Assembly: GCA_030849805.1 (NCBI GenBank)
Contig: JASANZ010002219.1
Coordinates: forward strand, 1-64,000
From: Sergeia podlipaevii
Taxonomy: Eukaryota > Euglenozoa > Kinetoplastea > Trypanosomatida > Trypanosomatidae
Length of the DNA: 64,000 nucleotides
Direction of reading: 5' to 3'
Each line of letters opens with the position of its first letter. The stretch's first letter is position 1. Positions 7,317 through 18,059 of the stretch are shown here, one piece after another. The notes under the pieces were generated by a model that was given only the letters and a program-made list of their open reading frames with translations, made no database searches and was not told the DNA's origin. The translations under genes and the position numbers were made by a program.

Positions 7317-9445
7317 TTCCGCGTTACGGCTGGCACCACCAATTTAGATCTGTGTGTATAGATGATTCGCCTAAAAGGTTAAGTACAGTATAAAGGTAAA
7401 AATGGCAAAGGAAGAATGTAGAAGTTACGGCTCAACATATAAAAGTTCTCAAAAAGAAAGAAGGTGAACGAAGCACTCATAAGTTAAAAAAAAAAAAAAA
7501 CTCCAACAAAGGGAAAAAAGAGCAACAGCCAGCATAGCGTAATGCACATCGGCACAGCAGATATATAAATTAATAAAAACTCTAATATATTTTCTTCGTA
7601 CCACGAATTCACTATTGTTTAATATATACTTTTTTTTGCTTTATAATGCGCGTACTACCATATAACAGCAGCTTGTAAGCTTGCTGTCCACGGAACAAAA
7701 CGGAAAAAGGGCAAAAAGAAAAAGAATGTGATGTTCTTTCATTCCGTCTTGTCCTTTCAAAGACAACAGCAGGCCACAAGACACCCTCACACACTGCTGC
7801 CCAACTATTCTGCTCCAAAGGGTTTGATCTCAGATTTTCTTTTCAGCATTCAGTGGGATATGTAATTGCCCACCATCTCAAAAACAAAAATAGAAGTCTG
7901 GTGCGTCTGCATAAGCTGCAGACATGCAAATACTTCACTATATTACGACTCACCCAGGACCTGCAGCACAACACAAAATAGCTAATGGAGTACGCGCGAA
8001 CGCATCGCAAAAAGAGAAAATGGTACGTTGGATACTTTTTAGAAAAATAGAAAGGAAAAAATAGGGAATAGAGAAAAAAAAAACGATCAACAACAACAAA
8101 AGAAAAAGGACCTCCACGCCGACACAAACTGCTGGATAAAAAAAAACATATAAAAATGCGTGTCCATGTAGTGAAATCATTCAGAATAGTAGACAATAGA
8201 AAAGAAAAATAACATTTTGGATCCCCAAATGTGCTGACGAAAACTCGTCTATAATTCAAAGGGGAGGCTACAACTATCAAAGCTGGTAGTAAATGTCAAA
8301 AGTGTTTGTAGACAAAGAGGATGCTACACCAATGCAATGACAAGAATCCATTCCACCAAACGCGCCATTTTCACATTCAAGTTATACGCCATACCAACCT
8401 TTTGAGGTTTGGCAAATTGATACTCAAAATATAAGGAGAAAGACTGGTAAGGTAGCGACAATCATATGTATATTGGTAGCTGGGGTGTTCTTTAATAAAG
8501 GAACAAACAAATGTAGTTGTCCGAGGAATATAGTGTTTACTAACTCTAAGCTGTCAGTGAGCACAAATGGTACTCTTTTCTCCACTCCTTTCAATCCACA
8601 TAGCATCATCTGTATATATGTATATATATATATTCTTCACAACACATGCACTTGACCCAACACTTCATATAGCTACCAAATAAGCGTGCTGCGCGCCATA
8701 TGACTGAGAAAAAAAAAATCTAAAATATTGGTCCTCACATGAAAAGAAAGAAAAAAGTGGCAGCTGCTTCATTTTATAATATCACATTTTCGTTTTCTCA
8801 CCCTGTAAGTCGCCAAAAGTAAGGTATTCGAACACAATTATAAAGAAAAAAGAGTCGCAACAACTTGAAAAAAAAAAGTGCTCCTTTCACATCAGCCGAC
8901 GCACGATACATGTATGCATGTGTCCATAAAAATATATATATTTTTGGCCCAGAAACGTCTGAGAAACGAAACAAAAGAAAAAAGCGTATGTGGGAGAGAT
9001 TGTATTCGCAAGGCACTCTCCTATTGCTCACAACAATGGCAAAGCGATGAGTTTGCGTAAGGAGACTGGTTAAATACCATCGGTAACAACGAGCTTGCCC
9101 TGACCCTCTTGGAAGCATTAAGAAAAAATTAAACTAGAAATGCGCCATTGCTTGAAAAATAAAATTTAAAAAAAAAACGTTTGCACAATGACAATACGTA
9201 TGTATTACGTAGCTCATAGACGAAAAAAAAAGAGCTTGATTGGGGTGTGTTTGAAAAAAAGGCTCAAAAATTGTGATTCTGTACTATTACCCTTCATTAC
9301 ACATTGAGGTATCTGATATATTCTCAATGTGGGTTGTTGCACAACGCAGTACACTTTCCGCTGTTTCTTTTCTTCTTTTGGATTTGTATGTAGGATATTA
9401 GCATTAAACTATGATAGTGCCAAAAAAAAGGGGCGCAAAAAAACA
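7317..9445. other. 2.1-kb gap, probable long 3' UTR of the RRM gene
   Basis: The longest gene-free stretch of the window apart from the left-edge region. It is A/T-rich with many homopolymers and stop codons in all frames. The open frames in it are low-complexity Phe/Ser/Tyr-rich readings of T tracts. Because transcription runs right to left, most of it should be the 3' UTR of the RNA-binding protein at 9446-10162. Long 3' UTRs are common on mRNAs of regulatory RNA-binding proteins in trypanosomatids. A hidden non-coding RNA cannot be excluded. Confidence 0.5.
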
Positions 9446-10162
9446 TTATTGTATCAAGTCTCTTTGTTGTTGCGAGTATGCTGTGCTGGGTGACGAACTG
9501 GATATAAGATTCAGTGGATTTGTAGAGTAACCAACACGAAGACGCTTTCCGTGAAACTCAAAACCATTCATAGTGTCAACCGCCTCCTTAGCGCTTTCTT
9601 CGTAACGAAAGTACACAAACCCGTAACCACGTGGCATGCTTGTTTGCCGGTCGTATATCATACGGGCTCCATCAAGAGGACCAAATCGCGAGAAAAGAGA
9701 GTGCAGCTCTGCGCTTGTGACGTCTGGAGCCAAATAGTTAACTATCAGCTGCTTCCTGTAGCGATCATCCTCTGATGGAACTGGCACGAACTGATTGCGG
9801 CTGTGGTGATACAGTTGTTGTGGTGGTACCTGACTTACTGGCGGGTACTGTTCACTTTTGTTTCCGTAATTGCCGTTGTTGTTGTTGTTGTTGTTGTTGT
9901 TACTGTTAGCATAAAGGGGCGTGTTTGTCAAGCGAACGTACCCCTGATTTCCTTGCGGGATAATACTCATGGGGACAAACTGAGCATTTGGCTGCGGATA
10001 CATACTTGGAGTCGGTTGGTGTACTAGGAATGACTGCTGTGAAGTGTATGTAGGTATCGCCTGGAACTGCTGCTGCTGCTGTTGATGCGGCTGTTGACCC
10101 TGTGAAGAAAAAGTCATCATCTGAGACGTACCAGAAGCAGCGCTATTGTTTGGGTAGTACAT
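9446..10162 (-). CDS. Single-RRM RNA-binding protein with Q/N-rich N-terminus
   Basis: A 238-residue protein counted from the ATG at 10162. The N-terminal half is prion-like: a Gln run, many Pro/Tyr, and an Asn run encoded by GTT/AAC-type repeats at about 9877-9902. The C-terminal part is one RRM with RNP2 LIVNYL and RNP1 RGYGFVYF, separated by SLFSRFGPLDGARMIYDR. The layout resembles the trypanosomatid RBP5/RBP6/UBP group that controls mRNA stability and development. Which member it is cannot be decided here. The start is uncertain: about 50 bases before this ATG contain a pyrimidine-rich stretch with no AG, so a later ATG at 10120 is possible. Confidence 0.85.
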   Translation of the reverse strand: MYYPNNSAASGTSQMMTFSSQGQQPHQQQQQQFQAIPTYTSQQSFLVHQPTPSMYPQPNAQFVPMSIIPQGNQGYVRLTNTPLYANSNNNNNNNNNGNYGNKSEQYPPVSQVPPQQLYHHSRNQFVPVPSEDDRYRKQLIVNYLAPDVTSAELHSLFSRFGPLDGARMIYDRQTSMPRGYGFVYFRYEESAKEAVDTMNGFEFHGKRLRVGYSTNPLNLISSSSPSTAYSQQQRDLIQ

Positions 10163-10822
10163 CGAAAAGGTCAGTAAGTCCAGAACAGCAGCACAAGTAG
10201 AAAAAGAAACCGAACAGACGTTAGAAATAAGCACACTAAAATAACGTCGGTTGCTGTGCGACAACACGGAATACGTTTGAAGAAGAGAGGAAGAAGGAAA
10301 GAAGAAGAAAAAGTAATGTCTACTTGTATATCGATATACAGGGCCTTTCCTTTTTTAAAATGAATTCTTGTATGTGCGTGAACAAATGAGAAGTTATTAA
10401 TTAATTTTTTTGTTGTTTCCGTTAAAATATCACATGCTTGCAAAAGAAATCAAAAGGGAGAGAAAATTTTTTAAAGATGATGAGTTGGAGCAACAATGAA
10501 AAAACCGCTTTACAGGTGCCCCACACCGAAAGTACCAGATACAAAGAAAAAAAGAACACTGCGTCTTATTTTACTACATGTATTTTCTATTATTATTATT
10601 ACTATTATTGCAAAATTTGAGCACATTCTGGAATCTCCTGTAGTTGATAAGAATGAGTACCCCACAAAACAATAGAAACTAGTATTATATTAAATAAAAA
10701 AAGAAAAAGAAAAGCTTCGTTATCCATACCACAGCCAGAAAAGGAAAATGGCAAGTGAAAGAGAACGTGCAAACGCAAATATGAATGAGTTCTGAAATCT
10801 GAAATGGTTGTAAAACATAAAG
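10163..10822. other. Spacer between the cyclin and RRM genes
   Basis: A/T-rich with a pyrimidine-rich stretch just upstream of the RRM start and an (ATT)n-like run near 10585-10612. No gene is seen. Confidence 0.5.
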
Positions 10823-11524
10823 TTAAAATGGGCAGCTGACAAGCCCAGCCTTTGCCACACAAGAACGTTCTGCGGGTGTAAGAAAATAATCTAATAACTG
10901 ATAAATATCTCCAACGTTAACGCTACAATTATAGCCCAGTGAAGAAAGTATCTCCCACTCGCACGCAATTGTGGAGCGTAACAAAGCTGCTTTTTGTATC
11001 TTATTGTGAGGGAGACCGCTGACCAGATACCTAGTGGGCACAGAATAATCAAGATGCCACTTGAATGCCAAACTATACGCTGAAAAAAGAATAGAAAATG
11101 AGTACCGCGTCCAAAACCGAAATAACGGCACTGAAGTTTCTGAGCTTGACACTGCAACGCATCGGATGCGCAGCGCAGTGTAATACTTCAATTGGAGCTT
11201 ATCAATGAGGCAGAACGCGATAAGCCACGCAACGGTGTCTAATTCTTCATTGGCAGCATACATATGAAAGATGAGACTCTCGGGCGACGCTCCCACCGCG
11301 GATCCTTTAAGCCACACATCATCATCAGCGATCCCTCGCGTGCCGAGTGAAGAGAGATCTGAGATAAAAGAAGGTGCTCCGTTCTGTGAAAAGTGATTGT
11401 AGCTAGCAAAAAGTCGTGTCCAGAGGTTGAAAAGACAACGTGATACCATCTCCGCCGGTGTGTAAAGTGGTTTTGTCACATAAGTAGTCTTTTTCTCGCT
11501 TATGATATCAACTAAGTGAGGCAT
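10823..11524 (-). CDS. Divergent PHO80-like cyclin
   Basis: This 233-residue protein has the core of a PHO80/P-U-type cyclin box. TAWLIAFCLIDKLQLKYYTAL-like helices around residues 100-120 are followed by AFKWHLDYSVPTRYLVSGL, matching the AxKxxxDxxxxNxxxxxxxG region. The box closes with CEWEILSSLGYNCSVNVGDIYQLLDYFL, matching the family's E-x-x-(F/I)-L-x-x-L-x-(F/Y) end. Between the first helices and AFKW there is a variable piece rich in Phe and Arg. Such cyclins activate cyclin-dependent kinases. The partner is unknown. The usual Asp-Arg (IDR) of the first helices appears as IDK here. Confidence 0.7.
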   Translation of the reverse strand: MPHLVDIISEKKTTYVTKPLYTPAEMVSRCLFNLWTRLFASYNHFSQNGAPSFISDLSSLGTRGIADDDVWLKGSAVGASPESLIFHMYAANEELDTVAWLIAFCLIDKLQLKYYTALRIRCVAVSSSETSVPLFRFWTRYSFSILFSAYSLAFKWHLDYSVPTRYLVSGLPHNKIQKAALLRSTIACEWEILSSLGYNCSVNVGDIYQLLDYFLTPAERSCVAKAGLVSCPF

Positions 11525-11968
11525 AATGAAAGCTAATGTATGAGCAAATATGTGAACAGATGTGTAGGAAGTATCTTGAGCCTTTTTCTTGAAAGAAAAT
11601 AAGACAAAGGGAAAGTAGTTGCATTTTTATTGTTGTTATTCATTTTTCAAAACGTGTGTAGCACAGTAAAAAAAAAAAAAAATAATATGCCAGCCAAAAA
11701 GAAACGAAAGTCACTATTTCCGCTATCCCACGTTGCACGTAATAATACCTGTGCACTACGTAAGAAAAAAAAAGAAAAAATTAGTACATCCAACAGTAAG
11801 AATCCTCCAATATACAAAAGCAAAACAACAAAAAAAAAACGCCACCAACGTATGTACATCAATCCCATCTTCTGTTCATTCTAAAGCATAAAGTTTCTTA
11901 CATATAATGTCACGATCCAGAAAAAAAAAGGAGGAGTAGGAAAATAAAGAAACAACAAAAAAAACATT
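11525..11968. other. Spacer, nothing recognised
   Basis: A/T-rich with long A runs. It holds the 3' UTR of the LRR gene and the 5' region of the cyclin gene. Confidence 0.5.
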
Positions 11969-14182
11969 TTATGCAGCCTTCTTCTTGCCTCCGATGAGCA
12001 TCAGATCGAGCTCCTTTTTGCGCAGAGCCAATGCGGCAAGCTTCTCTGCCTCGAACTTTGCGTCATTCATTTCGCGATTGCGATCCGCTTCGGTACCGGT
12101 AAGTTCACCAATCAAAGGTGCTAGCTGTTCGTTTTCCGCTTCCTCAATTTGCCGCATCTGCTTTCGCATCTTCTCCATGTCACGTTTCATTCTCTCCTGC
12201 TTGTCCTTCTCTTGTTGTATGCGTGTTTCAAGGTTGCTCATCCTCATCTTCAGAGACGCACTTTCATTCGTAAATTTGTCCTCCTCGTGTCGAAAGATAT
12301 CCTCCGCTGCCTCACTTGCTTGGCGCACGCGCTCTAGCACCTTGTCTAGCTCCACTGCGTCGCGCCGCAATTTCTCACAAACCACCCGGGCCTCTTCGTT
12401 CTTGCGGAGCAGTTGCTCGCTGCGGTCCTTGATCATGCGCCTTTCCATCTCTATCTCCTCCTCAACATGTGCAAGCTCCTTCTCATTCGGTGCAAGATGC
12501 TCAATCTCGCTATTCAGCTTAGGGATAGTGAGCAGCTTATTGGATTCTGCGTTCTTCTCAAGCGTTGTCTTGATTCCAATAAAACACTTGTAGGAAAAGT
12601 CATTGTACGACACATCCATACGCTCGATCGTGGTATTTGAGCGAAGGTTCTCGTTGAAAAGTTCGCCAGTAGTACTGGACATGGTGTTGCGGCGTAAGTT
12701 CAAGTCAAGAAGAGTGCTATTTGAGAGCAGTGCCTGCGCGAGCGCCTTCCCACCCTCGTCACCAATTTTATTGCTGGAAAGGTTGATCGTGACAAGTCCA
12801 CGGTTGTTGGCTATCCCCTTGGCTATTCCCTTGGCGCCTTCATCTTTGAGTTTGTTCCGTGAAAGGTCCAGCAAAGTGATGGTCTTGTTTGTGGTCAAGG
12901 CAGCCCCGTAGGTTGCCCCTTCCCCTTCACGGATATCAGCCTCACACAGATATAAGTGGGTAAGATGCTTGTTCTCTGCCAAGCCATCGGCAATGTGTTT
13001 TGCTGCTGAACCAAAACGATTGCCCGATAGCCGGAGTATCTTTAAGGCGGTGGAGGTGGACAAGACCTTTTGCATTGCCTTTGCCGTGAGACCCTCAAAT
13101 TCGTTGCTATCAACATCCAAAAATTCAAGAACGTCCCCTCCGGTTTCAATGGCAGAGGCGATTGCCTGAAAGAGTGCCCTGCCTCCCTTATCGCCGAATG
13201 CATTGCGCTGTATAGACAGATGCGTAATTTTCGCGTACTCGAGAACTGATGCGATAATGCGCGCGCCGTCGTACCCCAAATTATTGCTAGAAATATCTAA
13301 ATGCGTGAGTGTACTGTTTTTGGTGAGCCCACTTGCGAGAAACGACAGTCCGTTAGGGCCAAGGCCATTGCTGACAAGGTTCAACTTGGAAATGACCTGA
13401 TTGCGCTCAAGAAGCCTACCAATCGCCTCCGCGCCTCGAGTGCCTATGTGATTTCCATTTATGCCTGACTTTGCGCCAAGATCAAGTGACACGACGGTGT
13501 CGTTCTCTTCTAGCGCCTCTGCAATAGCGACGCCACCACAATACCCAATGTCGTTCGAGCTCAGTCCAATATGCACCAATGCCCGGCTAGCGCGAATGAG
13601 ATCTGCCATGAAGAGCGCTCCTTCATCGCGTAGTCTGTTGCCGCTAAGGTCAAGAACGCTATATACCTTATTTGCAGAGAGGACGTGCGCCACCGCTTCG
13701 GCACTAGCTACGCCAAAGCCGTTCTCTGGCAAGCAGAAAAAGTTGCCCTTGCAGTTGGCACTGATCAACTCCATGAAGCGCACCTCCCGCTCCCACGACG
13801 GCGGTAGATTCTGATCAATGCACTTTGCCTGATAAAGAATTCGTAGCTCCTCGGAGGAGATGCCAACGGCTTCTCGCTTGGATGCACAGAGACTCCTCTT
13901 CTTCTGCAGCTCTTCGAAAGAAATGAAGTTTGCGGCGTATGGGATACCCTTCGGAAGCAGTTTGGGTAGCTGGGCTCCACTCACTGCCTTATCTTTCAAA
14001 AACGCGCGTGCACGAGTTGCATTGTAGTTGTAAAGTAATGTATCGTAGTCAGCAGCTGGACCGTGAGTGATGATGAGACCTGCCTCAGCCTCTTGTGGCG
14101 CCGCAACAGCTATAACCTGGGAGAAATGTGTCGTCTCCTCAAACGGCTGAGAGACGGAATACGACTTGCTGTTGGATTCCAT
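11969..14182 (-). CDS. Leucine-rich-repeat protein with C-terminal coiled coil
   Basis: A 737-residue protein counted from the ATG at 14182. The frame continues upstream in a hydrophobic extension that looks like 5' UTR. After a roughly 170-residue N-terminal part come about 13 ribonuclease-inhibitor-type LRRs (about residues 174-555), with units such as LDLSGNRLRDEGALFMADLI and LNLVSNGLGPNGLSFLASGL. Residues about 575-735 form a highly charged coiled coil (for example EMERRMIKDRSEQLLRKNEE) and end in KKKAA. LRR plus coiled-coil proteins of this type are common in flagellar and cytoskeletal structures of trypanosomatids. That location is an inference, not shown by the sequence. Confidence 0.85.
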   Translation of the reverse strand: MESNSKSYSVSQPFEETTHFSQVIAVAAPQEAEAGLIITHGPAADYDTLLYNYNATRARAFLKDKAVSGAQLPKLLPKGIPYAANFISFEELQKKRSLCASKREAVGISSEELRILYQAKCIDQNLPPSWEREVRFMELISANCKGNFFCLPENGFGVASAEAVAHVLSANKVYSVLDLSGNRLRDEGALFMADLIRASRALVHIGLSSNDIGYCGGVAIAEALEENDTVVSLDLGAKSGINGNHIGTRGAEAIGRLLERNQVISKLNLVSNGLGPNGLSFLASGLTKNSTLTHLDISSNNLGYDGARIIASVLEYAKITHLSIQRNAFGDKGGRALFQAIASAIETGGDVLEFLDVDSNEFEGLTAKAMQKVLSTSTALKILRLSGNRFGSAAKHIADGLAENKHLTHLYLCEADIREGEGATYGAALTTNKTITLLDLSRNKLKDEGAKGIAKGIANNRGLVTINLSSNKIGDEGGKALAQALLSNSTLLDLNLRRNTMSSTTGELFNENLRSNTTIERMDVSYNDFSYKCFIGIKTTLEKNAESNKLLTIPKLNSEIEHLAPNEKELAHVEEEIEMERRMIKDRSEQLLRKNEEARVVCEKLRRDAVELDKVLERVRQASEAAEDIFRHEEDKFTNESASLKMRMSNLETRIQQEKDKQERMKRDMEKMRKQMRQIEEAENEQLAPLIGELTGTEADRNREMNDAKFEAEKLAALALRKKELDLMLIGGKKKAA

Positions 14183-15359
14183 GTGATCTAAAGCAAAAAC
14201 TAAAAAGTAAATGTAAAGGAGTGTATGCAAGCAGCAATGTATGACAGAGCTACCAGAAAATGAAGCTCTACGCTATAACTTCTAATGCACTAAGCGCGAA
14301 TGCTACTGGCATAAAGAGAGCACAAACAGAAAAAAAAAGAGAGAGACATTTGGCTAGGGTCATCAAAAATCCAGTGTGGTACCTTCTCATGAGCCGCTCA
14401 CAATCATTGCTGCTATCAAGAAACCATTCATAAGCGTATCTGTCCACATGACACCGCACATTTGAAAAGGACGTTGCAGTTGATTATTTTGGTTTGAGTA
14501 AAAAAGAATTTTTTTATTATATAGCATTCCATGTTTGTGATCGGCAGATATAATCCATATTTTTTTTTAAAAGAAAGCATTCGTCAGTGCAGTGCATAGC
14601 ATTTGGGAAAGAAGAAATCAAATGCACAATTTTAATAGTCTACCAAAGGCATGCATAGTTAAGAACAAAATCCAAGAAAGCTGTTGGATTGTTATCATCA
14701 ACGCCGTCACCCACTCGGAGTCCAAAGCAATTAGTGGACCCTCTAGTAAATTGGTAGTCAATGCCAGATCATCCTTCCCTCCCCGCCTTTACACGTACAT
14801 GTGCAACGTACATATATATATAGCTCTCTTTCGCAGAAAAAAAGAGAAAACATATTTGTATATAATGTAGGATCCAATTGAGACGATAGTGAAACAGAAT
14901 TTCTGGGCTCTTTTTCGTTTGTCTCTTCTCAAAAATAAGCCTCACGTTAGCAATAAGTCCTTCGTCCCTTCCAATCAAATACCAAAAGTAAATATTAAGC
15001 TTCTGTAGTGACACAAGTGTTACTTAAATGCGCCAAACTCAAAATACATACAGTCGCTGGAACCCCATTAAAGGACTACATATATATATAGTAAGGATTT
15101 GTAAGCACACATATATTCACTCAAGCACCGGTACATAAAAAGTGTATATTACTCGTCACAGTGACATTCATTTTAAATTGTCTTGTAGTTCAACGTTAGT
15201 ATAAGAATCACCTGAAACCGCTCATTAAATATGTTTCCGACCACAGTATCGGAAAGGGAAGGAAAAAAAAAATAGAAGGGGATTTTTTCAAACTGCAGTG
15301 GTAAAAGTCAGCACAATAGAAACCAAAAGTGCTCCATGCACGCCACGGTATCGCATTGA
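14183..15359. other. 1.2-kb spacer, nothing recognised
   Basis: A/T-rich sequence with TA-rich runs near 14810-14821 and 15079-15091. Most should be the 3' UTR of the nucleoside hydrolase gene. No frame in it looks like protein. Confidence 0.5.
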
Positions 15360-16355
15360 TTACTTCATAAGAGCCTTGCGCATGCTTTGATATACCATCT
15401 TGTAGAACAAATCTGCCTTGGTGTTTCTTGCCACATGCACCAGTGGCCCCGCCGTTGACGACCGCATCGTGCGACCCTCACTTGGGCCCGCCTCAGTCGT
15501 CACATTCACAGGCATGGGATCTAGATCCGCCACAGTCGGGTCAATTGCATATGCAGCGGTGAGTACGTCCCACGCAAAATAACCGTCATCAGGGCGTTGG
15601 ACAGCAAAGTGAGTGCAGCCGGCCCACGAAGATGCAACAAATTGAGAAAGGAGATAGTTGTTCTGAGCGCCAAACTTCTGCACAACGGCTGAGTTTACTG
15701 GAACGTGGTTTGTGGAGTCGAGAGAAAAAAGGACATTGCGCATATGCGGGCAGCTGAGCACTGTCTTGGCGGCTGGCGCATCCCAAAAGATGTTCCATTC
15801 AGCAGAACCGTCGGTCCGACCGTCGATAAACACGTTGCCACGCACATCGATTGCACCTCCCATAATGATGCACTCCTCCACATTGCGGCAGAATGCCTCG
15901 CCATACTTCTCAATGCACCACGCGACACATGACAACGGTCCAGTGACACAAATGGTTACCTTCTCCTCTGAGTTCATCACGAGATCGGCCAGCAGCTGCT
16001 CTCCGACGTGTTCACTGTTTTTGGCCTCCAGACTGCGCCATAGTTCAATGTTCTTGCAAATGTTCATGCAGGGAAAGTCATCCATGCACTTTCCATCATA
16101 TCGCCAGCTGGTGGGAAATGGATTGATGCCCTTGAACGAGCTCTTGCCAATTGGAAAAAGTTCGGTTGATTCCTCGAGATGCATCATCGACATCAGCTTA
16201 CCAGTGACGCTGAAAGCATCATCGATGATGCAGTCCGCATCTGTCACGATACAGCCAATCACTTTAATCTTGTCTGGGTTTGCTAAAAGCAGCGCAAGAG
16301 CCACAAGATCATCATGCCCACCGTCATGATCAAGAATGACTGGCTTTCGAGTCAT
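15360..16355 (-). CDS. Nucleoside hydrolase, IAG (purine-specific) type
   Basis: A 331-residue protein starting at the ATG at 16355. The N-terminus carries DHDGGHDD (residues 9-16), the calcium- and ribose-binding Asp cluster of inosine-uridine-preferring nucleoside hydrolases. Further family blocks are CVTGPLSCVAWCIEKYGEAF, EECIIMGGAIDVRGNVF and AEWNIFWDAPAA. The C-terminal YFAWDVLTAAYAIDP carries another metal Asp. Overall it most resembles the trypanosome inosine-adenosine-guanosine hydrolase. The enzyme cleaves purine nucleosides to base and ribose. Trypanosomatids cannot make purines de novo, so it belongs to purine salvage. No targeting signal is obvious. The IAG sub-specificity is inferred from overall similarity. 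Confidence 0.92.
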   Translation of the reverse strand: MTRKPVILDHDGGHDDLVALALLLANPDKIKVIGCIVTDADCIIDDAFSVTGKLMSMMHLEESTELFPIGKSSFKGINPFPTSWRYDGKCMDDFPCMNICKNIELWRSLEAKNSEHVGEQLLADLVMNSEEKVTICVTGPLSCVAWCIEKYGEAFCRNVEECIIMGGAIDVRGNVFIDGRTDGSAEWNIFWDAPAAKTVLSCPHMRNVLFSLDSTNHVPVNSAVVQKFGAQNNYLLSQFVASSWAGCTHFAVQRPDDGYFAWDVLTAAYAIDPTVADLDPMPVNVTTEAGPSEGRTMRSSTAGPLVHVARNTKADLFYKMVYQSMRKALMK

Positions 16356-16730
16356 CGTATGCAAAGAGAAAAATCAATGTATGTATTCCTTTCCTTGAAC
16401 GAGCGTGTCTAGCCGTTTTCTTGTGTACAGAAAGCACGCCTAATTTTGCTTCCACGTCGACAACACAACAGTAGTTTAAGCAAGGCAACAACAGCACCAA
16501 CAATATAATGTAAAAGAGTTCGCACACAAAAACTGAATAGTAGTGAAAGAACAGAATAATAGTGCAGTATCATAAACGTAATTGCTGGGTGCATTTGATT
16601 CCCCATCGGCAAAAAAAACAAATACATTTTTTTAAATACCTCTGTGGCATCATTTAAAAAAAAAAACCGTTAATATATTATATAGTATGATCACAAAAAA
16701 ATGGCTACTATGAGCAGTAAAATTGATTCG
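16356..16730. other. Spacer, nothing recognised
   Basis: A/T-rich sequence between the nucleoside hydrolase start and the unknown membrane protein gene. No gene is seen. Confidence 0.5.
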
Positions 16731-17315
16731 CTAAGTGTGGGTAAGTGCGCGATATGGCAAAAACTCAACTTCTAAGTTTTGCGGCACGTACTCTGTCAGT
16801 AAGTTATACGTTCTTTCTGGTGTCACCTCACGCCGGAACTCGGTAACGTGCTCAGACCATAAGTGGAAGCGGCCAAGCTCATACCACATAAGTGCACCAA
16901 ATAAACAAAGAAGACAATGGTTGACACGCTTCGATCCACTATGCACTACGAGTCGACAGCCGCAGCCAGCAAAGCCCATTGCTGAGGCAAAGAATCCACA
17001 CTGGTGTCCGGCAAGACCATTGTGCACCTTGTGGGACTTCACGGCATTGTAGTACATGCCACACATGAGTAACAGCCCAATCCACCATTTTTCCTTGTTT
17101 CGGGTTTTCATTGTGAGGCAGCCCAAGAAACACCCAGCTAAGCACGCGGACGCAAGGCCAAGCCCGCTACGGGGGAGAACAGCAGCTGGCTGTGATAGCC
17201 TTACAGTATAGAGCAGTGGCTCGTAAGCTCCTGAGAAATGATATCCTCGGCGCGAAACATCTGCCTCAGTTGAGTCAGCGTAAAGCAGCTTCCGGATTGC
17301 AAGCGAGCCACTCAT
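16731..17315 (-). CDS. Unknown multi-pass membrane protein
   Basis: A 194-residue protein from the ATG at 17315. Upstream codons are open but have only a GTG. Hydrophobic segments lie at about residues 48-67 (GLGLASACLAGCFLGCLTM), 75-92 (WWIGLLLMCGMYYNAV), 104-122 and 133-148, with small-residue/Gly spacing. The C-terminus is soluble and charged (EFRREVTPERTYNLL). The Gly-rich helices are reminiscent of small mitochondrial inner-membrane proteins, but I cannot assign a family. No classic signal peptide is seen. Confidence 0.65.
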   Translation of the reverse strand: MSGSLAIRKLLYADSTEADVSRRGYHFSGAYEPLLYTVRLSQPAAVLPRSGLGLASACLAGCFLGCLTMKTRNKEKWWIGLLLMCGMYYNAVKSHKVHNGLAGHQCGFFASAMGFAGCGCRLVVHSGSKRVNHCLLCLFGALMWYELGRFHLWSEHVTEFRREVTPERTYNLLTEYVPQNLEVEFLPYRALTHT

Positions 17316-18059
17316 CGTGAAGTCTCTCCACTTATTTTCCGCTCTCTGTTCAGGAGGGAGGAGATACAAGAACACTACGCGTTAGCCATGCATGAGGGAA
17401 AACGGCAATTTTTCTTTAGGTTGTTCCAGATGCAAAACAAGCGCGCTATCACCACTATGTACTCAATGACATACTAATGTATTTTAAAAATAGAACGATA
17501 TGTGTTACAAAAAAAAAAAAAGAGAGAGAGAAGGAGAGAGAGAAAAGATACAAAAATACATCATTCAATTAGTTTGAAAGCAAAAATAAAGTAAAAGTTG
17601 GCACCCCATAAGTGCGTACTCCACATATGTGCGCATTAAAGAAGTACATGTGAATGCGAGGTCATTCCGAAAAAAAAGAGATGCAAAACTGCTTTACTAT
17701 TTCGTTCTCTCTCTCTTTATCAAAAGACACATTTCCATTAAGCGTAAACCTCATTACAATATGTATATATATATTTATTTATTTAATCAACACTGCATCA
17801 TATAAGAAGGAGGGATGCAGTACCCACTCTGTCGCATGCCCTCTCCTCCGTTGAGTGCCAAGAATGCTGCAAACAAAAGTGGAAAAAAAAGCAAATGCAT
17901 TTGCAGTAGCCTCACACACAAAAAAAAAAATATCATCACTATCACAAAAATCGCCTTGTCCTCGTCAGTGTTCTTGACGTGGAGTCGCTGCTAGACTTAG
18001 TAAGGCAACGAGATACAGTTCTGGGCTCGCTCTTTGATAAACCCACTCAAGTCAATATT
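17316..18059. other. Spacer left of the small uncertain locus
   Basis: A/T-rich with A runs and an AG-rich simple stretch at 17521-17544. The right end (about 17997-18059) is the short region after the in-frame TGA of the small frame at 18060-18161. It would be read as 20 more codons if that TGA were not a stop. Confidence 0.4.

Noticed and set aside
7843..8280. 145-codon minus-strand frame in the long spacer
   Set aside because: Phe/Ser/Arg/Tyr-rich reading of T tracts, typical chance frame of A-rich DNA.
11985..12593. 202-codon plus-strand frame
   Set aside because: Antisense of the coiled-coil part of the LRR gene; Ser/Arg/Phe-rich complement of Glu/Lys codons.
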